Under the pieces are notes generated by a model that did no database searches, was not told where the DNA came from, and worked only from the letters and a program-made list of their open reading frames with translations. Position numbers and translations under genes: made by a program. Source: Pseudolysinimonas kribbensis (lineage in GTDB: Bacteria > Actinomycetota > Actinomycetes > Actinomycetales > Microbacteriaceae). Taken from it: a stretch of DNA of 64,000 nucleotides. Location of the stretch: positions 1,488,001-1,552,000 of the forward strand of contig NZ_BSVB01000001.1 in assembly GCF_030161895.1 (NCBI RefSeq). Direction: 5' to 3'. This document shows, one piece after another, positions 28,427 to 37,871 of the stretch. The stretch's first letter is position 1. Each line of letters begins with the position of its first letter.

Positions 28427-28990
28427 ATGTCGGAGGTCGCGACCGAGCACAACCGCATCGTGGATGCAGCGGCCCGGCTCTTCTACGAGCGCGGCATCCA
28501 CGCGGTGGGCATGGACGCCATCCGCACCGAGGCGGGCGTCTCGCTCAAGCGCCTATACGGCGAATTCGCGTCGAAGGACGAGCTCATCGCCGAGGTGCTG
28601 CGGCGGCGCACCGAGATCTGGGACGCGGGCATCGCGGCCGCCGCTGCCTCCGCCGCCACGCCGCGCGAGCGGCTGCTCGCGATCTACGACTTCCTCGACG
28701 GCTGGTTCCGCACCGACGACTTCCGGGGCTGCGGCTTCATCAACGCGTTCGGCGAGCTGGGCGCCGGGTCGCCCGCGGTGGCCGAGATCGCGCGCGCGCA
28801 GAAGGAGCGCTTCCAGCGTTACGTCGGCCGACTGGTGCGCGAGCTCGGCGCGCCCGAGCAGCTGGGCGACCAGCTCGCGCTGCTGGCCGAGGGCGCGCAG
28901 ACCACCGCCGCGATCAGCGGTCGCCCGGATGCCGCGAGCCACGCCCGCGCCGCCGCGGTCACGCTCATCGACGTCGCCCTCGCCGCCTGA
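28427..28990 (+). CDS. TetR-family transcriptional regulator
   Basis: 187 residues from the ATG at 28427 with CAGGAGG nine bases upstream. HTH at residues about 8-52: NRIVDAAARLFYERG, IHAVGMDAI and VSLKRLYGEFASKDEL. The C-terminal domain has GCGFINAFGELG, a pattern of the TetR group that regulates neighbouring hydrolases and oxidoreductases. Divergent from the alpha/beta hydrolase; the two palindromes at 28350 and 28386 are its probable operators. Confidence 0.92.
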   Translation: MSEVATEHNRIVDAAARLFYERGIHAVGMDAIRTEAGVSLKRLYGEFASKDELIAEVLRRRTEIWDAGIAAAAASAATPRERLLAIYDFLDGWFRTDDFRGCGFINAFGELGAGSPAVAEIARAQKERFQRYVGRLVRELGAPEQLGDQLALLAEGAQTTAAISGRPDAASHARAAAVTLIDVALAA

Positions 28991-29012
28991 CTCACTCTGC
29001 TAGCTTCCGGAC

Positions 29013-29672
29013 ATGACCGCACCCGATGTGGATGCCGCCACGATCGGCGAGGCCTGGCTCGGGATCGCCGACCGGATCCTGCGCGACGGTGGGGTGGACG
29101 CTTACGACGGCCTCCCGATCGTCGAGCTCGAGAACGTGACGATCCGCGTGGCGGCCCCGCGCGCCGACGACGCCATCGTCGCCGAGCTCGGCGACCCCGA
29201 GCGGCTCGCCTGGATGCACGCGAACTTCACCGACTTCGCGCGGGTGCCCGCGCTCGGCGACGCCCGCAGCTACGCGAGCCGGCTCTACGCGTACGGCGAG
29301 ACCGACCGCGATCAGGTGCGCTGGGTGATCGAGCGTCTGCGGCGCGATCCGGCATCCCGGTCGGCCACGATCACGACGTTCGAGCCGCTGCTCGACGACT
29401 CCTATATCCCCTGCGTGAGCCTGCTCGACTTCTGGATCCGCGACGGCGCGCTCTGCCAGGTGGTCTACGCGCATTCGATCGACTTCGGCGCGAAGGGCTA
29501 CGGCAACCTCGTCGAGCTCGCGTTCCTGCAGGAGACGGTCGCCGCGGCGCTCGGCCTGCCGGTCGGCGACCTGACATTCGTCATCAAGTCGGCGCACGTC
29601 TACGACACCGAGGCCGCGTACATGACCGGAGTGCTGGCCGAGACCACGGCGGCCACCGTGAAGTCGAAGTAG
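29013..29672 (+). CDS. Thymidylate-synthase-fold protein
   Basis: An intact 219-residue protein. Its C-terminal half carries the thymidylate synthase core: YIPCVSLLDFWIRDGAL with the catalytic Cys, YAHSIDFGAKGYGNLVELAFL in place of the RSxDxxxGxPxN helix region, and the nucleotide/folate-site SAHVYDTE near the end. It is shorter than canonical ThyA (about 264) and lacks the usual N-terminal RTGT segment. It might make thymidylate or a modified pyrimidine, or have another role. It overlaps the convergent vanX by 73 bases. Confidence 0.75.
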   Translation: MTAPDVDAATIGEAWLGIADRILRDGGVDAYDGLPIVELENVTIRVAAPRADDAIVAELGDPERLAWMHANFTDFARVPALGDARSYASRLYAYGETDRDQVRWVIERLRRDPASRSATITTFEPLLDDSYIPCVSLLDFWIRDGALCQVVYAHSIDFGAKGYGNLVELAFLQETVAAALGLPVGDLTFVIKSAHVYDTEAAYMTGVLAETTAATVKSK

Positions 29673-30255
29673 GTGTCGGGGTAGGGCTCCTCGAGCAGCG
29701 AGTAGTGCCACCACTCGCGCTCATACGGGCGGAAGCCGCTGAGCTCCATGATCGTGCGCAGGCTCCGGCGGCCCGCCCGCTCGAGGGGCGAGACGCCGGT
29801 CGATCCGTGGTGCGAGAGCGCATCCATCAGATCGTGGCCGCCCCCATCGGCACGAGGTCGCGGCCGTCGAGCTCGAAGAGCGTGAGGTCGATCGCGCTGC
29901 CGCGGCTGTGGCCGGACCGCGCATGGATGTACCCGCGCTCGAACATCTCGGCGCGGTCGATGCGGGGGTAGTGCCGCGCCTTCGTGAGGCGGTCCTCCGG
30001 CTGCGCCGACCAGCGCCGGAACTGCTCCGTCGCCCGCTGCGGTCGGTAGCCGTCCCAGAGGAGCAGCCCGTAGCCGAGCGAGCCGGCCCTCTCCTGTGCG
30101 CGCGCCAGGGCACGGCCGAGCGCCGTCGTGCCGACGACCCGGTTCGCGTCGTAGCCGTCGACCGGCCGCCCGGTGAAGTTGTCCCAGGTCGCGTACTTGG
30201 CATCCCACCGCACCCCCGGCACGACCTCGTCGATCACGACGAAGTCGTCGATCAT
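29600..30255 (-). CDS. vanX: D-Ala-D-Ala dipeptidase VanX, frameshifted
   Basis: A zinc D,D-dipeptidase that removes D-Ala-D-Ala so that only D-Ala-D-Lac precursors are used. The N-terminal segment VRWDAKYATWDNFTGRPVDG, GYGLLLWDGYRP, the zinc motif SGHSRGSAIDLTLF (SxHxxGxAxD) and the catalytic EWWHYSLLEEPYP motif match VanX closely. One slip in the GGGGG run near 29840 falls between LVPMG and HDLMDALSHHG. The ATG overlaps the vanA stop (ATGA): last gene of murF-vanH-vanA-vanX. The C-terminus after YFDF is longer than in enterococcal VanX and may itself be altered. Confidence 0.93.
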
Positions 30256-31288
30256 CGGCCAGGGCCCTCCAGGGCCAGGTTCACCAGGGCGTCGACGACG
30301 TCGCCGAGCGACAGGCCGGCGGCGGCCATCATGCGCGGGTAGCGGCTGTACGAGGTCAGACCCGGCAGGGTGTTGACCTCGTTGAGGAGCACGGTGCCGT
30401 CGTCGCGCAGGAAGAGGTCGACGCGGGCGAGCCCGCGGCATCCCAGCGCGCGGTAGACGGTCCGCGCGGTCTCCCGCACCCGCTCGCGCGCGTCTGCCGG
30501 GATGTCGGCGGGCACGATGAACGAGGCGTTCTCCGAGCCGGCCTCCGGGTCGCTCTCCTGGTGGATCCGGAAGAAGCCGTGCGAGAGCGCCACGCGGTCG
30601 AGTTCGCCGAGCACCAGCTCGCCCTCGTTGCCGAGGATCGCGCACCCGACCTCACGCGCGACGACGGCCTGCTCGATCAGCACCTTGCTGTCGAACGCCC
30701 GAGCAGTGGCGAGCGCCTCGGCCAGCCCGTCCGGCTCGGTCACCTTCGTGACGCCGAACGACGAGCCCGATCTCGCCGGCTTCACGAAGACCGGATAGTC
30801 GAGCTCTCCCGGCGCCACGACCTCGCCTGCCGCAACCGTCCGGAACCGGGGCGTGCCGACTCCGGCCTCCCGCACGACGGTGTAGGCGAGCGCCTTGTCC
30901 ATCGCGAGCGCCGAGCCGGCGATGTCGCATCCGATGTACGGCACGCCGGACAATTCCAGCAGACCCTGCACCGCGCCGTCCTCCCCCATCGCCCGTGCAG
31001 CACCGGGAAGACGATGTCGAGGCCGACGACCTCGCGGTCGCCGTCGAGGAGGAGCACGCCGCCGACCGCCGGGTCGGGCGAGATCGCGACGGGCCGTCCG
31101 TTGCCCTCGTCCGGATCCTGCTCCGGGCCATCGCAGAGCCGCCACGTCCCCTGCGTCGAGATGCCGATCCAGAAGGGCTCGTACCGCTCCGGATCGAGGC
31201 TCGCGGCGACCTCGCGCGCCGACTTCACGGAGATGGCGTGCTCCTCCGATCGGCCCCCGTAGAGGATCCCGATCCGCGTTTTGGTCAT
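30252..31288 (-). CDS. vanA: D-Ala-D-Lac ligase (VanA type), frameshifted
   Basis: A 345-residue ATP-grasp ligase. VanA-type features: GGRSEEHAISVKSA near the start, FVKPARSGSSFGVTKV, EVGCAILGNEGELVLGE, the omega-loop FFRIHQESDPEAGSENA whose His is the hallmark of depsipeptide (D-lactate) ligases where Ddl has a Tyr-Asp pair, and NEVNTLPGLTSYSRYPRMM. One slip near 30993 lies between VLHG and MGEDGAVQGLLELSG. It overlaps vanH and vanX by ATGA. Together with VanH it makes D-Ala-D-Lac, the dipeptide replacement that lowers vancomycin/teicoplanin affinity. Confidence 0.95.
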
Positions 31289-32240
31289 TCGCGCAGTCCC
31301 TTCTCGAACCTGAGGCAGTTGATGAGGCTGTTGACGACGGTGTCGATCAGCGCGTGGTCGGTGTAGAACCCGATGTGCGGGGTGAGCACGACGTCCGAGC
31401 GCCGGAGCAGCCGCACGAGCACCGGGTCGTCGACCGGTCGCCGGCGGCGATCCAGGTAGAAGACGCCGTCCTCCCCTCGACGACGTCGAGCGCCGCCCCG
31501 GACAGCCGCCCGCTCTCGAGGGCGTCGACGAGCGCCGCCGTGTCGAGCAGGCCTCCCCGCCCGGTGTTGACGACGTAGGCCCCGTGCTTCATGCGTTCGA
31601 AGGCGGTGCGGTCGAGGAGGTGGCGGGTGCCGTCATCGAGCGGTGTGTGCAGCGTCACGATGTCGCTGCGTTCCAGCAGCTCCGGGAGCGGCACGTATTC
31701 CGCCGAGGTGCTGCGGCGGCTGTCGGCGGCCAGGACGCGGCAGCCGAACCCCGTCAGACGCCGGAGGACGGCGGCGCCGATGCGTCCCGTGCCCACCACG
31801 CCGACCGTGAGATCGCGCAGCTCGCGTCCTCGGACCGGGGCGAGACGGTAGTCCTGTGCTTCAACGCGGCGGAGCACCGGAACCACCTGGCGCACCGCCA
31901 TGAGCATGAGCGTGAGCGTGTGGTCGGCCACGCTGTCGGGCGAGTACACGACGTTCTCGACGGTGATGCCCAGGCTGTTCGCCTGGCCGATGTCGATGTG
32001 GTCGATGCCGACGCTGCGGGTCGATATGTACTCGACGCCCGCGGCCCTCAGCGCGGTCAGCTGGGGCTGGCCCAGAGGGCTCTTGTGGCCGACGCTGATG
32101 CAGCGGCCCGTGACGGCGAGCGCTCGCGGATCCTCCGGCACGGGAGCGCTCGTGATGATCGGCGTGATGCCGAAGAACGGGGCACGGTCGCGGAACAGCG
32201 CCGCCTCGTCCTGCTCGCAGCCGAAGATCGTGACGTCCAC
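31285..32240 (-). CDS. vanH: D-lactate dehydrogenase VanH, frameshifted
   Basis: A 2-hydroxyacid dehydrogenase of about 318 residues that reduces pyruvate to D-lactate. Nearly diagnostic VanH stretches: IFGCEQDEAALF, CISVGHKSPL, YISTRSVGIDHIDI, VYSPDSVADHTL, VGVVGTGRIGAAVLRRL (NAD-binding), NTGRGGLLDT and the C-terminal TPHIGFYT with the catalytic His. One slip in a C4 run near 31477 (LDVVEG to EDGVFYLD). GTG start shares one base with the murF stop (TAGTG); stop overlaps vanA (ATGA). Confidence 0.94.
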
Positions 32241-33581
32241 TAGGTCAGCGCTCCCGCCACCTCGTCGATGCGCGCGCCGCGAGACGCCTTGACCAGCACC
32301 ACATCGCCGGCGCCGAGGTGCTGGCGCAGCCAGTCGACGGCAGCGGCGTTGTCGGCGACCGCGACCCCCTTCGCTCCCGCACCCTCGGCGATGGGTCGCG
32401 CGATCTCGCCGACCGCGACAACCGCATCCACCCGCGATGCGGCGTACCGCCCCACCTTCCGGTGCTCCCGGGGACTCTGATCGCCGAGCTCGAGGATCGG
32501 GCCGAGCACCGCGATCCGCCGCGCCGCCTCGACGGTCGCGAGGGCGTCGAGCGACGTGCGAGCCGAGCCGGGGCTGGAGTTGTAGGAGTCGTCGAGCAGC
32601 AGCGCACCGTCGGCGAGCTCGCGCACCTCCATGCGCCACGGCGAGAGCGAGGCGGCGGCGAAGGCCGCGGCAGCCGTCTCCGGCTCGACACCGAGCGCCC
32701 AGCCGGCCGCTGTCGCGGCCGCGGCGTTGAGGGCCTGGTGCGCGCCCACGAGCGGCAGCGTCACCCGCACCGGCCGGCCGGCGGTGCGCAGCTCGAAGGA
32801 GGGTCGGCCCAGCCGGTCGAGGACGAGGTCGACGACCCGCACGTCGGCATCCGCGGCCCGCCCGAACGTCAGCACCCGGCCGTCGGTGAGCGCGCCCATC
32901 GCGACAACCCGCGGATCGTCCGCATTCAGCACGGCCGTCCCGCCGGCCGCCATCCCCCGCACCAGCTCGCTCTTGCCGGTCGCGATCGCCTTACGCGATC
33001 CGAACTCGCCGAGATGGGCCTTGCCGACGTTCAGCACGATCGCCACATCCGGAGCGGCGAGCGCCGTGAGCCGGGCGATGTCGCCGACGTTCCGGGCGCC
33101 CATCTCCAGCACGAGGAACCGCGTCGCGGACTCGGCGCGCAGCATCGTCACCGGCGCGCCCAGGGCGTTGTTGAGGTTGCCGAGGGTCCCGATGGTCGGG
33201 CCCGCGCTCGCGAGCATCGCCGTGACCAGGTCCTTGGTGCTCGTCTTGCCCTGCGACCCGGTGATGCCGACGACCGTGAGGTCGTGGCGCAGCGCGCTCA
33301 CGACGTGCGCGGCCAGGGCCTGCAACGCCGTGGCGGCGTCGTCGACCACGACCGTCGGCAGAGCGGTGGGGCGCGAGCCGATGACGGCGACAGCACCGAA
33401 GCCGGAGGCCTGCGCCGCGAAGTCGTGCCCATCGGCGCGCTCCCCGCGAAGGCGACGAAGAGGCCCCGGGCACGGCCTGTCGACCGTCCAGGACGGCGGG
33501 GGCGGTCACGACCGTCGTCGCATCGCCCTCCACCACGCCGCCGACGACCCGGGCCACGTCGGCGAGGCTCATCGGGATCAC
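32240..33581 (-). CDS. murF: MurF-type UDP-MurNAc-tripeptide:dipeptide ligase, frameshifted
   Basis: About 450 residues: N-terminal MurF domain from a GTG ([18 protein letters not shown]), central ATPase with P-loop [40 protein letters not shown] and [12 protein letters not shown], and C-terminal [15 protein letters not shown] and [18 protein letters not shown]. Two slips near 33441 and 33466 (both in G4/C4 runs) interrupt the N-terminal domain. It is first in the operon before vanH. A dedicated second MurF in van clusters is thought to favour adding D-Ala-D-Lac to the tripeptide; housekeeping murF normally sits in the division/cell-wall cluster, which is not seen here. Confidence 0.92.
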
Positions 33582-33719
33582 GCGCGCACCATCATGGATG
33601 CCAGCCAACGCCGTCGGGCGTTGCGAGACCGTATGCGGTTTTCGATACGCCCCCGAAATGCCGTCGGGCGCACCTCGGTGCGAGCGCAGCGTGACCGGGG
33701 CTGCTCGACCCGGGTCCTC

Positions 33720-35082
33720 TCAGCGCGAAGCGCCCGGCGGGACGTTGTGGTTGCGGCGGAAGACGTTCAGCGGGTCGACCCGTTCCTTGACAGCCGCCAG
33801 TCGGTCGTACGTGTCGCGCGGATAGATGGCGCCCACGTCGCGAGGCGTCGCCGAGTCGAGGAAGTTCGCATACGCGCCCGTCACATGCGGCGCCAGCCGC
33901 GCCCACAACGCGCCGATCGCCGGGCGGGCTGCCTCCACGGCGGCGGCCGGCCCCGCGCTGATGGTCGTCACCAGGAGGTCGGCCGAACGATGCGCGAAGG
34001 CCGTGGCCGTCCCGGGCACGCGGGCGACGGCTCCGCCGAGGGCGCGGAGGAGATGAACGGCGACCCGGCAGACCCGCTGGTGTCGCTCAGCAGGTCGAGC
34101 ATGGCCGCGGTCGATGCGGCATCCACGAAGCCGGATCGGGTGAGGAACGCGATCCCGGGAGGCGGGGTGCCTCCGGGCTCGAGGATCTGGTCGTACGGCA
34201 TGATCGCGACCTCGTCGGCGACCACCGTGCCGAGACGGCGGAGCGGATCGATGGCGCGACCGGCCTCGGCGGGATCGTCGCCGTCGAAGGCCACGAACAC
34301 CTCGACCGGCGCGTCCGGGCCGCCTGCCACGGGGTTGGCGAGGTTGGCGATGGAGGTCAGCGCATCCGGGGCGTCGCGCAGGTGCGCCGCCCAGCCGCGC
34401 AAGACCTGGCGCCTCCCCGCCGGCGCGAACGCGATGCGCCCGAAGTGCACGCGGGTCGTCCGATGCGCGCGGAACTCGAACGCCGTGACGACGCCGAAGT
34501 TGCCCCCGCCGCCGCGGACGGCCCAGAACAGGTCGGGCAGCTCGGCGGTATCGGCCCGCACGAGCCGGCCGTCGGCGGTCACGATCTCCACGGCGAGCAG
34601 GCTGTCCAGAGCCAGGCCGTAGCGGCGCACCTTCCAGCCGATGCCGCCGCTCAACGTGAGGCCGCCGACACCGACGCTCTTGGTGTCGCCCGCGGAGATC
34701 GCCAGGCCGCGCGGCTGGAGCACGTCGACGACGTCGCCCCAGGTCGCCCCGCCGCCCACCCGCACGATGCCGCCGGACTCGTCGAGGATCTCGACGTCGC
34801 GGAGCTCCGCCAGGTCGATGACGATGCCGCGGCCGCTGCTCAGCCCGGCGAAGCTGTGTCCACCCCGCGCACGGCGAGCTCGGCATCGGACGCCGCGGCG
34901 TACCGGACCGCACGCTGGACGTCGTGTCCGTGGCGCGGCCGGAGGATGAGCTGCGGATCATCCGGCCGCAGAGTCGCGGACCTCGCCGCCTCGTATGAGG
35001 CATCGCCCGGCTCCAGCACCTCCCCGTCGAAGCCCTGAAGGCCGCCGCTCGGGGTCGGCCCTGCGGTGCGCACGGTCGTCAT
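33720..35082 (-). CDS. FAD-binding oxidoreductase (BBE-like), frameshifted
   Basis: About 453 residues of a vanillyl-alcohol-oxidase-fold flavoenzyme with a berberine-bridge-type C-terminus. Visible: RPRHGHDVQRAVRYAA, VRVGGGATWGDVVDVL, GVGGLTLSGGIGWKVRRYGL, LFWAVRGGGGNFGVVT and the C-terminal DTYDRLAAVKERVDPLNVFRRNHNV. The bicovalent-FAD GHS segment is GHSFAG once the slip near 34860 is corrected; another slip lies near 34045. GGAGGAG precedes the ATG, and a TetR-type site at 35108-35126 overlaps its promoter. No signal peptide. Confidence 0.87.
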
Positions 35083-35107
35083 GGTCCGTCTCCTCCGGTG
35101 CGTTATG

Positions 35108-35178
35108 GAACATGTTCGAAAATAGCGCGACCGTTGCGTCACGTCAAACACGCGATGCGAACGCGTTCCGAAAATAGG
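35108..35178. promoter_or_regulatory. Two TetR-type operators between FAD oxidase and TetR genes
   Basis: Site 1, GAACATGTTCGAAAATAGC at 35108-35126, lies 26 bases upstream of the FAD oxidase start. Site 2, GAACGCGTTCCGAAAATAGG at 35159-35178, ends two bases before the TetR GTG. Both combine a GAACNNGTTC dyad with CGAAAATA; the reverse strand of that tail, TATTTTC, looks like a -10 element for the oxidase gene. An identical copy of site 1 recurs at 36364-36382. Confidence 0.75.
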
Positions 35179-35180
35179 AT

Positions 35181-35882
35181 GTGCGTCGTGAGCACGTCCC
35201 CGCCCCGCGCCGCATCGGACGTCCGCCGGTGACCTCCCGCGCGCAGATCCTCGCCGCCGCACGCCGCATCATCGACGACGACGGGTGGGAGCGGCTCACC
35301 GTGCGACGGCTCGCGCAGGCGCTCGGGGTCGGGGCGCCGACCCTCTACCACCACGTGCGCGATCGCGAGGAGCTGTTGATCCTGCTGATCAACCAGCACG
35401 TCGACGAGACCCTCGCCGTGAGCCTCGACGGTCCACCGCGGGAGCGCATCATCGCCGCGGCGACCACCATGCGCTCCTCGCTGGCCGACTGGCCGTGGGC
35501 GGCCGAGGTGCTGACCTCGGACGGATTCCTGGGAGAGCTCGGCGACTCCGCGCGAGGCCTGGTCGAGGCCATCGTGGGTGGTGCCGTCGAGGCGGGATGC
35601 GCGCCGGATGAGGCGGTCCACCTCTTCCGCGACATCTGGTACCTGACGGTGGGCGAGATCCTGGTGCGCGCGCGCCCCAGACGCGCTCCCGCCACGGCCC
35701 CCGCCGATCCCGGTACGCCCAGCCGGTACTTCGGCGACATCGACTCGAGGGCGTTCCCCGCGCTCGCGGCGGTGGGCGGGCGATGGCCGGAACTCGCCGC
35801 GCAGGACACCTACGGCACAGCCGTCGCCGCCCTCGTCGACGCGGCGATCGGCGCGGCGAAGGCGACGGCGACGGCGCGCTAG
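35181..35882 (+). CDS. TetR-family transcriptional regulator
   Basis: A GTG-started 233-residue TetR protein with a C-terminal TetR_C-type domain. HTH: SRAQILAAARRIIDDDG, LTVRRLAQALGVG, APTLYHHVRDREEL, at residues about 18-62. It is divergent from the FAD oxidase and convergent with the small membrane protein, and each of the three promoters carries the same operator type, so it most likely represses all three including itself. The first 15 residues are Arg/Pro-rich and a start at the downstream GTG is possible. Confidence 0.9.
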   Translation: MRREHVPAPRRIGRPPVTSRAQILAAARRIIDDDGWERLTVRRLAQALGVGAPTLYHHVRDREELLILLINQHVDETLAVSLDGPPRERIIAAATTMRSSLADWPWAAEVLTSDGFLGELGDSARGLVEAIVGGAVEAGCAPDEAVHLFRDIWYLTVGEILVRARPRRAPATAPADPGTPSRYFGDIDSRAFPALAAVGGRWPELAAQDTYGTAVAALVDAAIGAAKATATAR

Positions 35883-36342
35883 AGCGTCCGGGGGCGCGGT
35901 TGCCCGCACGGCGCCAGACCAGCACCAGGGCGACGGCCCCCGCGATGGACGGGAGCAACCCCAGTACCCCGACGGGCAGCGGGAGCCCTGTGTCACCGGA
36001 CGTGTCGCGGATCGACGCATCGAACAGGGCGATGCCGGTGCCGACGACGAATGCCGCCGCGCAGACCCAGCGGGCGGCGCCCACGTACCGGCGCGCGACG
36101 AGCATCGACACGATCCAAGTGACGACGCCCAGGGCGCCGACCACTGTCAGCGCGATCAGGTAGATCCCGACGGCGGCCGCGATCTGCGATTCGCTGTAGC
36201 CGGGGTAGCCGGCGCGGAGGTGCTCCGCGATCAGCGACCCCGGAGGGCGACCCACGAAGGGGACCACGGTGGCGACGACGGTCAGCACCAGGCCGGATGT
36301 CATGGTGACCATCGGCGCCCGTGAGCTCAAGGACGTGTTCAC
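35879..36342 (-). CDS. Four-helix membrane protein, TetR-regulated, slip near end
   Basis: About 153 residues with four predicted helices: SGLVLTVVATVVPFV, GIYLIALTVVGALGVVTWIV, WVCAAAFVVGTGIALF and VLGLLPSIAGAVALVLVW. The GTG has GGAGAGAGGAA upstream, and a TetR operator at 36364-36382 sits in its promoter. A C5 run near 35900 probably carries a slip; corrected, the protein ends NRAPRTL at a TAG overlapping the TetR stop. Family not recognised. It may be a transporter-like or stress membrane protein; unknown. Confidence 0.65.
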
Positions 36343-36363
36343 GATTCCTCTCTCCTTATTTCC

Positions 36364-36382
36364 GAACATGTTCGAAAATAGC
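36364..36382. promoter_or_regulatory. TetR-type operator, identical copy of site 1
   Basis: GAACATGTTCGAAAATAGC, 19 bases identical to 35108-35126, placed 21 bases upstream of the membrane protein GTG and in the same orientation relative to its gene as site 1 is to the FAD oxidase. Confidence 0.75.
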
Positions 36383-36407
36383 ACGAGAGCGCGTCTCCGA
36401 TCCGGGC

Positions 36408-36626
36408 TCACGCACCGCCCGTGGTGAAGTGCTTGAGCTTGTGCGTCCCGTCGCAGTAGGGCTTGATCGCCGATGACCCGCACCGGCACAGGGCGACGGT
36501 GCGCCGATGGCGCTCCAGCGGCCGGCCCTGGGGGTCGACGAGGTCGACGTCGCCGCGCACGAGGAGCGGGCCATCCGGGCACGCGACGATCGCCGGGGTC
36601 GCCGCGGGGCGGTCCTCGTCGGTCAC
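36408..36626 (-). CDS. CDGSH iron-sulfur domain protein
   Basis: An intact 72-residue protein. The C-terminal CDGSH-type cluster site reads CRCGSSAIKPYCDGTHKL: Cys-x-Cys, then Cys and His in CDGTH, the 3Cys-1His ligand set of a 2Fe-2S cluster. A single motif, as in bacterial mitoNEET-like small proteins. It overlaps the iron-redox enzyme gene by ATGA, so the pair is translationally coupled and probably forms an electron-transfer module. Confidence 0.92.
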   Translation of the reverse strand: MTDEDRPAATPAIVACPDGPLLVRGDVDLVDPQGRPLERHRRTVALCRCGSSAIKPYCDGTHKLKHFTTGGA

Positions 36627-37655
36627 GATCTCACCGCGCTGCCCAGCAGCGAGCTCTCGCCGGCCTCCCAGGCCGAGCGGACGTCATCCGCCGCCATCCC
36701 ATCGACCACGAGGCACGCCGCCGCCCCGAACATGACGTCGGCGAGCAGCTCCGGATGCGCGTCGACGAGCCCGCCGGCCAGGTCGCGCCCCGCGATCTGC
36801 TCGTGCACCGAGTCCGCCTCGACGTGCTCGTCGTAGTAGAAGGTCACGTCGACGCCGTACCCCAAACGCCGGAAGCCGTCGCCGATCATCCGGCAGGGCA
36901 GCGAGGACGTCATCTCGAACGCGGCGAGGTGACCCACGGCGGATCCGCGCAGCCGGCGATGCAGCCCGAACATGGTCGACATGTTGAGCGAGGCGAGGGT
37001 GATCGCCGGCACCGCGTCGATGTAGGCGCCGTAGGTGTCGTCGAGGCCGAGCGCGCGCATGGTGCCGGCGAACAGCGCCGCGTGGATGCGCTCCGCACGA
37101 CCGCCGCCGTACTCGTCGGACTGGATCTCGACGAGTGCGGCCTTCGCCCGCCCGCGCAGCCGCGGGATCGCCCAGGTGTGCGGATCGGCCTCCTTGAGCG
37201 TGTAGATCGAGCGCTGGATGATGAACTCACGCGCCTGCTCGTCGGTCGCCTCCCGCTCGATCGTCCGTGCCAGACCCGGACCGGGCGTGGGTGCGGTCAG
37301 CTCGAACAGCGCGGCCGCCACGGCATCGGCGCGCGGTTCGGGAAGCTCCGGCATCGGCACGCTCGCCCGGAGCGCGCGCTCGAACGCCGCCTCGATGAGC
37401 GACCGCCCGGCGAGGAGGGCCGGAGACCACTCCCAGCCGTCGTCGGCCTCGTCGAACCCTGTGTAGTGGAGCTCGTAGAGCATGTCGAGGGCGAGCTGGA
37501 CGTCGTCGTCGTGGAGGAGGTCGTCGCTCCCGGCGACGGCACGCGCGATCGCCTGTTGCAGGTCGAACAACTCCGACGCCTCGATGTCGTCGGGTCGCCG
37601 GGGAGGACGCGGAGCAGCGCACCGGACGCGTCGCCGCGGGCACGGGGAACTTCAT
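36623..37655 (-). CDS. Iron-containing redox enzyme family protein (haem-oxygenase-like diiron), slip near start
   Basis: About 343 residues. The core is the all-helical haem-oxygenase-like diiron fold: EFIIQRSIYTLKEADPHTW, LVEIQSDEYGGG with a Glu/Asp/Tyr set, AERIHAALFAGTM, and later VTFYYDEHVEADSVHEQIAGRDLAGG with Glu/His ligands. One slip near 37620 joins MKFPVPAATRPVR to the frame reading RPDDIEASELFDLQQ. Without repair no ATG opens the frame before about 37570. The family includes diiron oxygenases and desaturases; its substrate is unknown. Followed by CDGSH (ATGA overlap). Confidence 0.82.
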
Positions 37656-37871
37656 CCCGTCACTCTCACCCGCGGGCTCCGATTCCCGAGAGGGCTTGCG
37701 CGCATGGCGCAAACGAGTTAGCGCGATACTCCTCGGGTTCGCGGGAGACCAGAGGTGCGATCAGCAGCGGGCGTTCGCGGACGTCCCGGCCGATGGCCCG
37801 TGCTCTCGGCGGGCGACCGGTTCGACCTGGCGGACCGGCATCCGGAGCCCGAGGACCCCGCCTGAGCGCGG

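Noticed and set aside
30252-31288. Housekeeping D-Ala-D-Ala ligase (Ddl)
   Set aside because: The RIHQE omega loop and the vanH/vanX neighbours identify a D-Ala-D-Lac ligase.
37740-37864. Plus-strand coding tail ending FDLADRHPEPEDPA
   Set aside because: Codon use is plausible but there is no start, no RBS and no recognisable family, so it is not listed as a gene.
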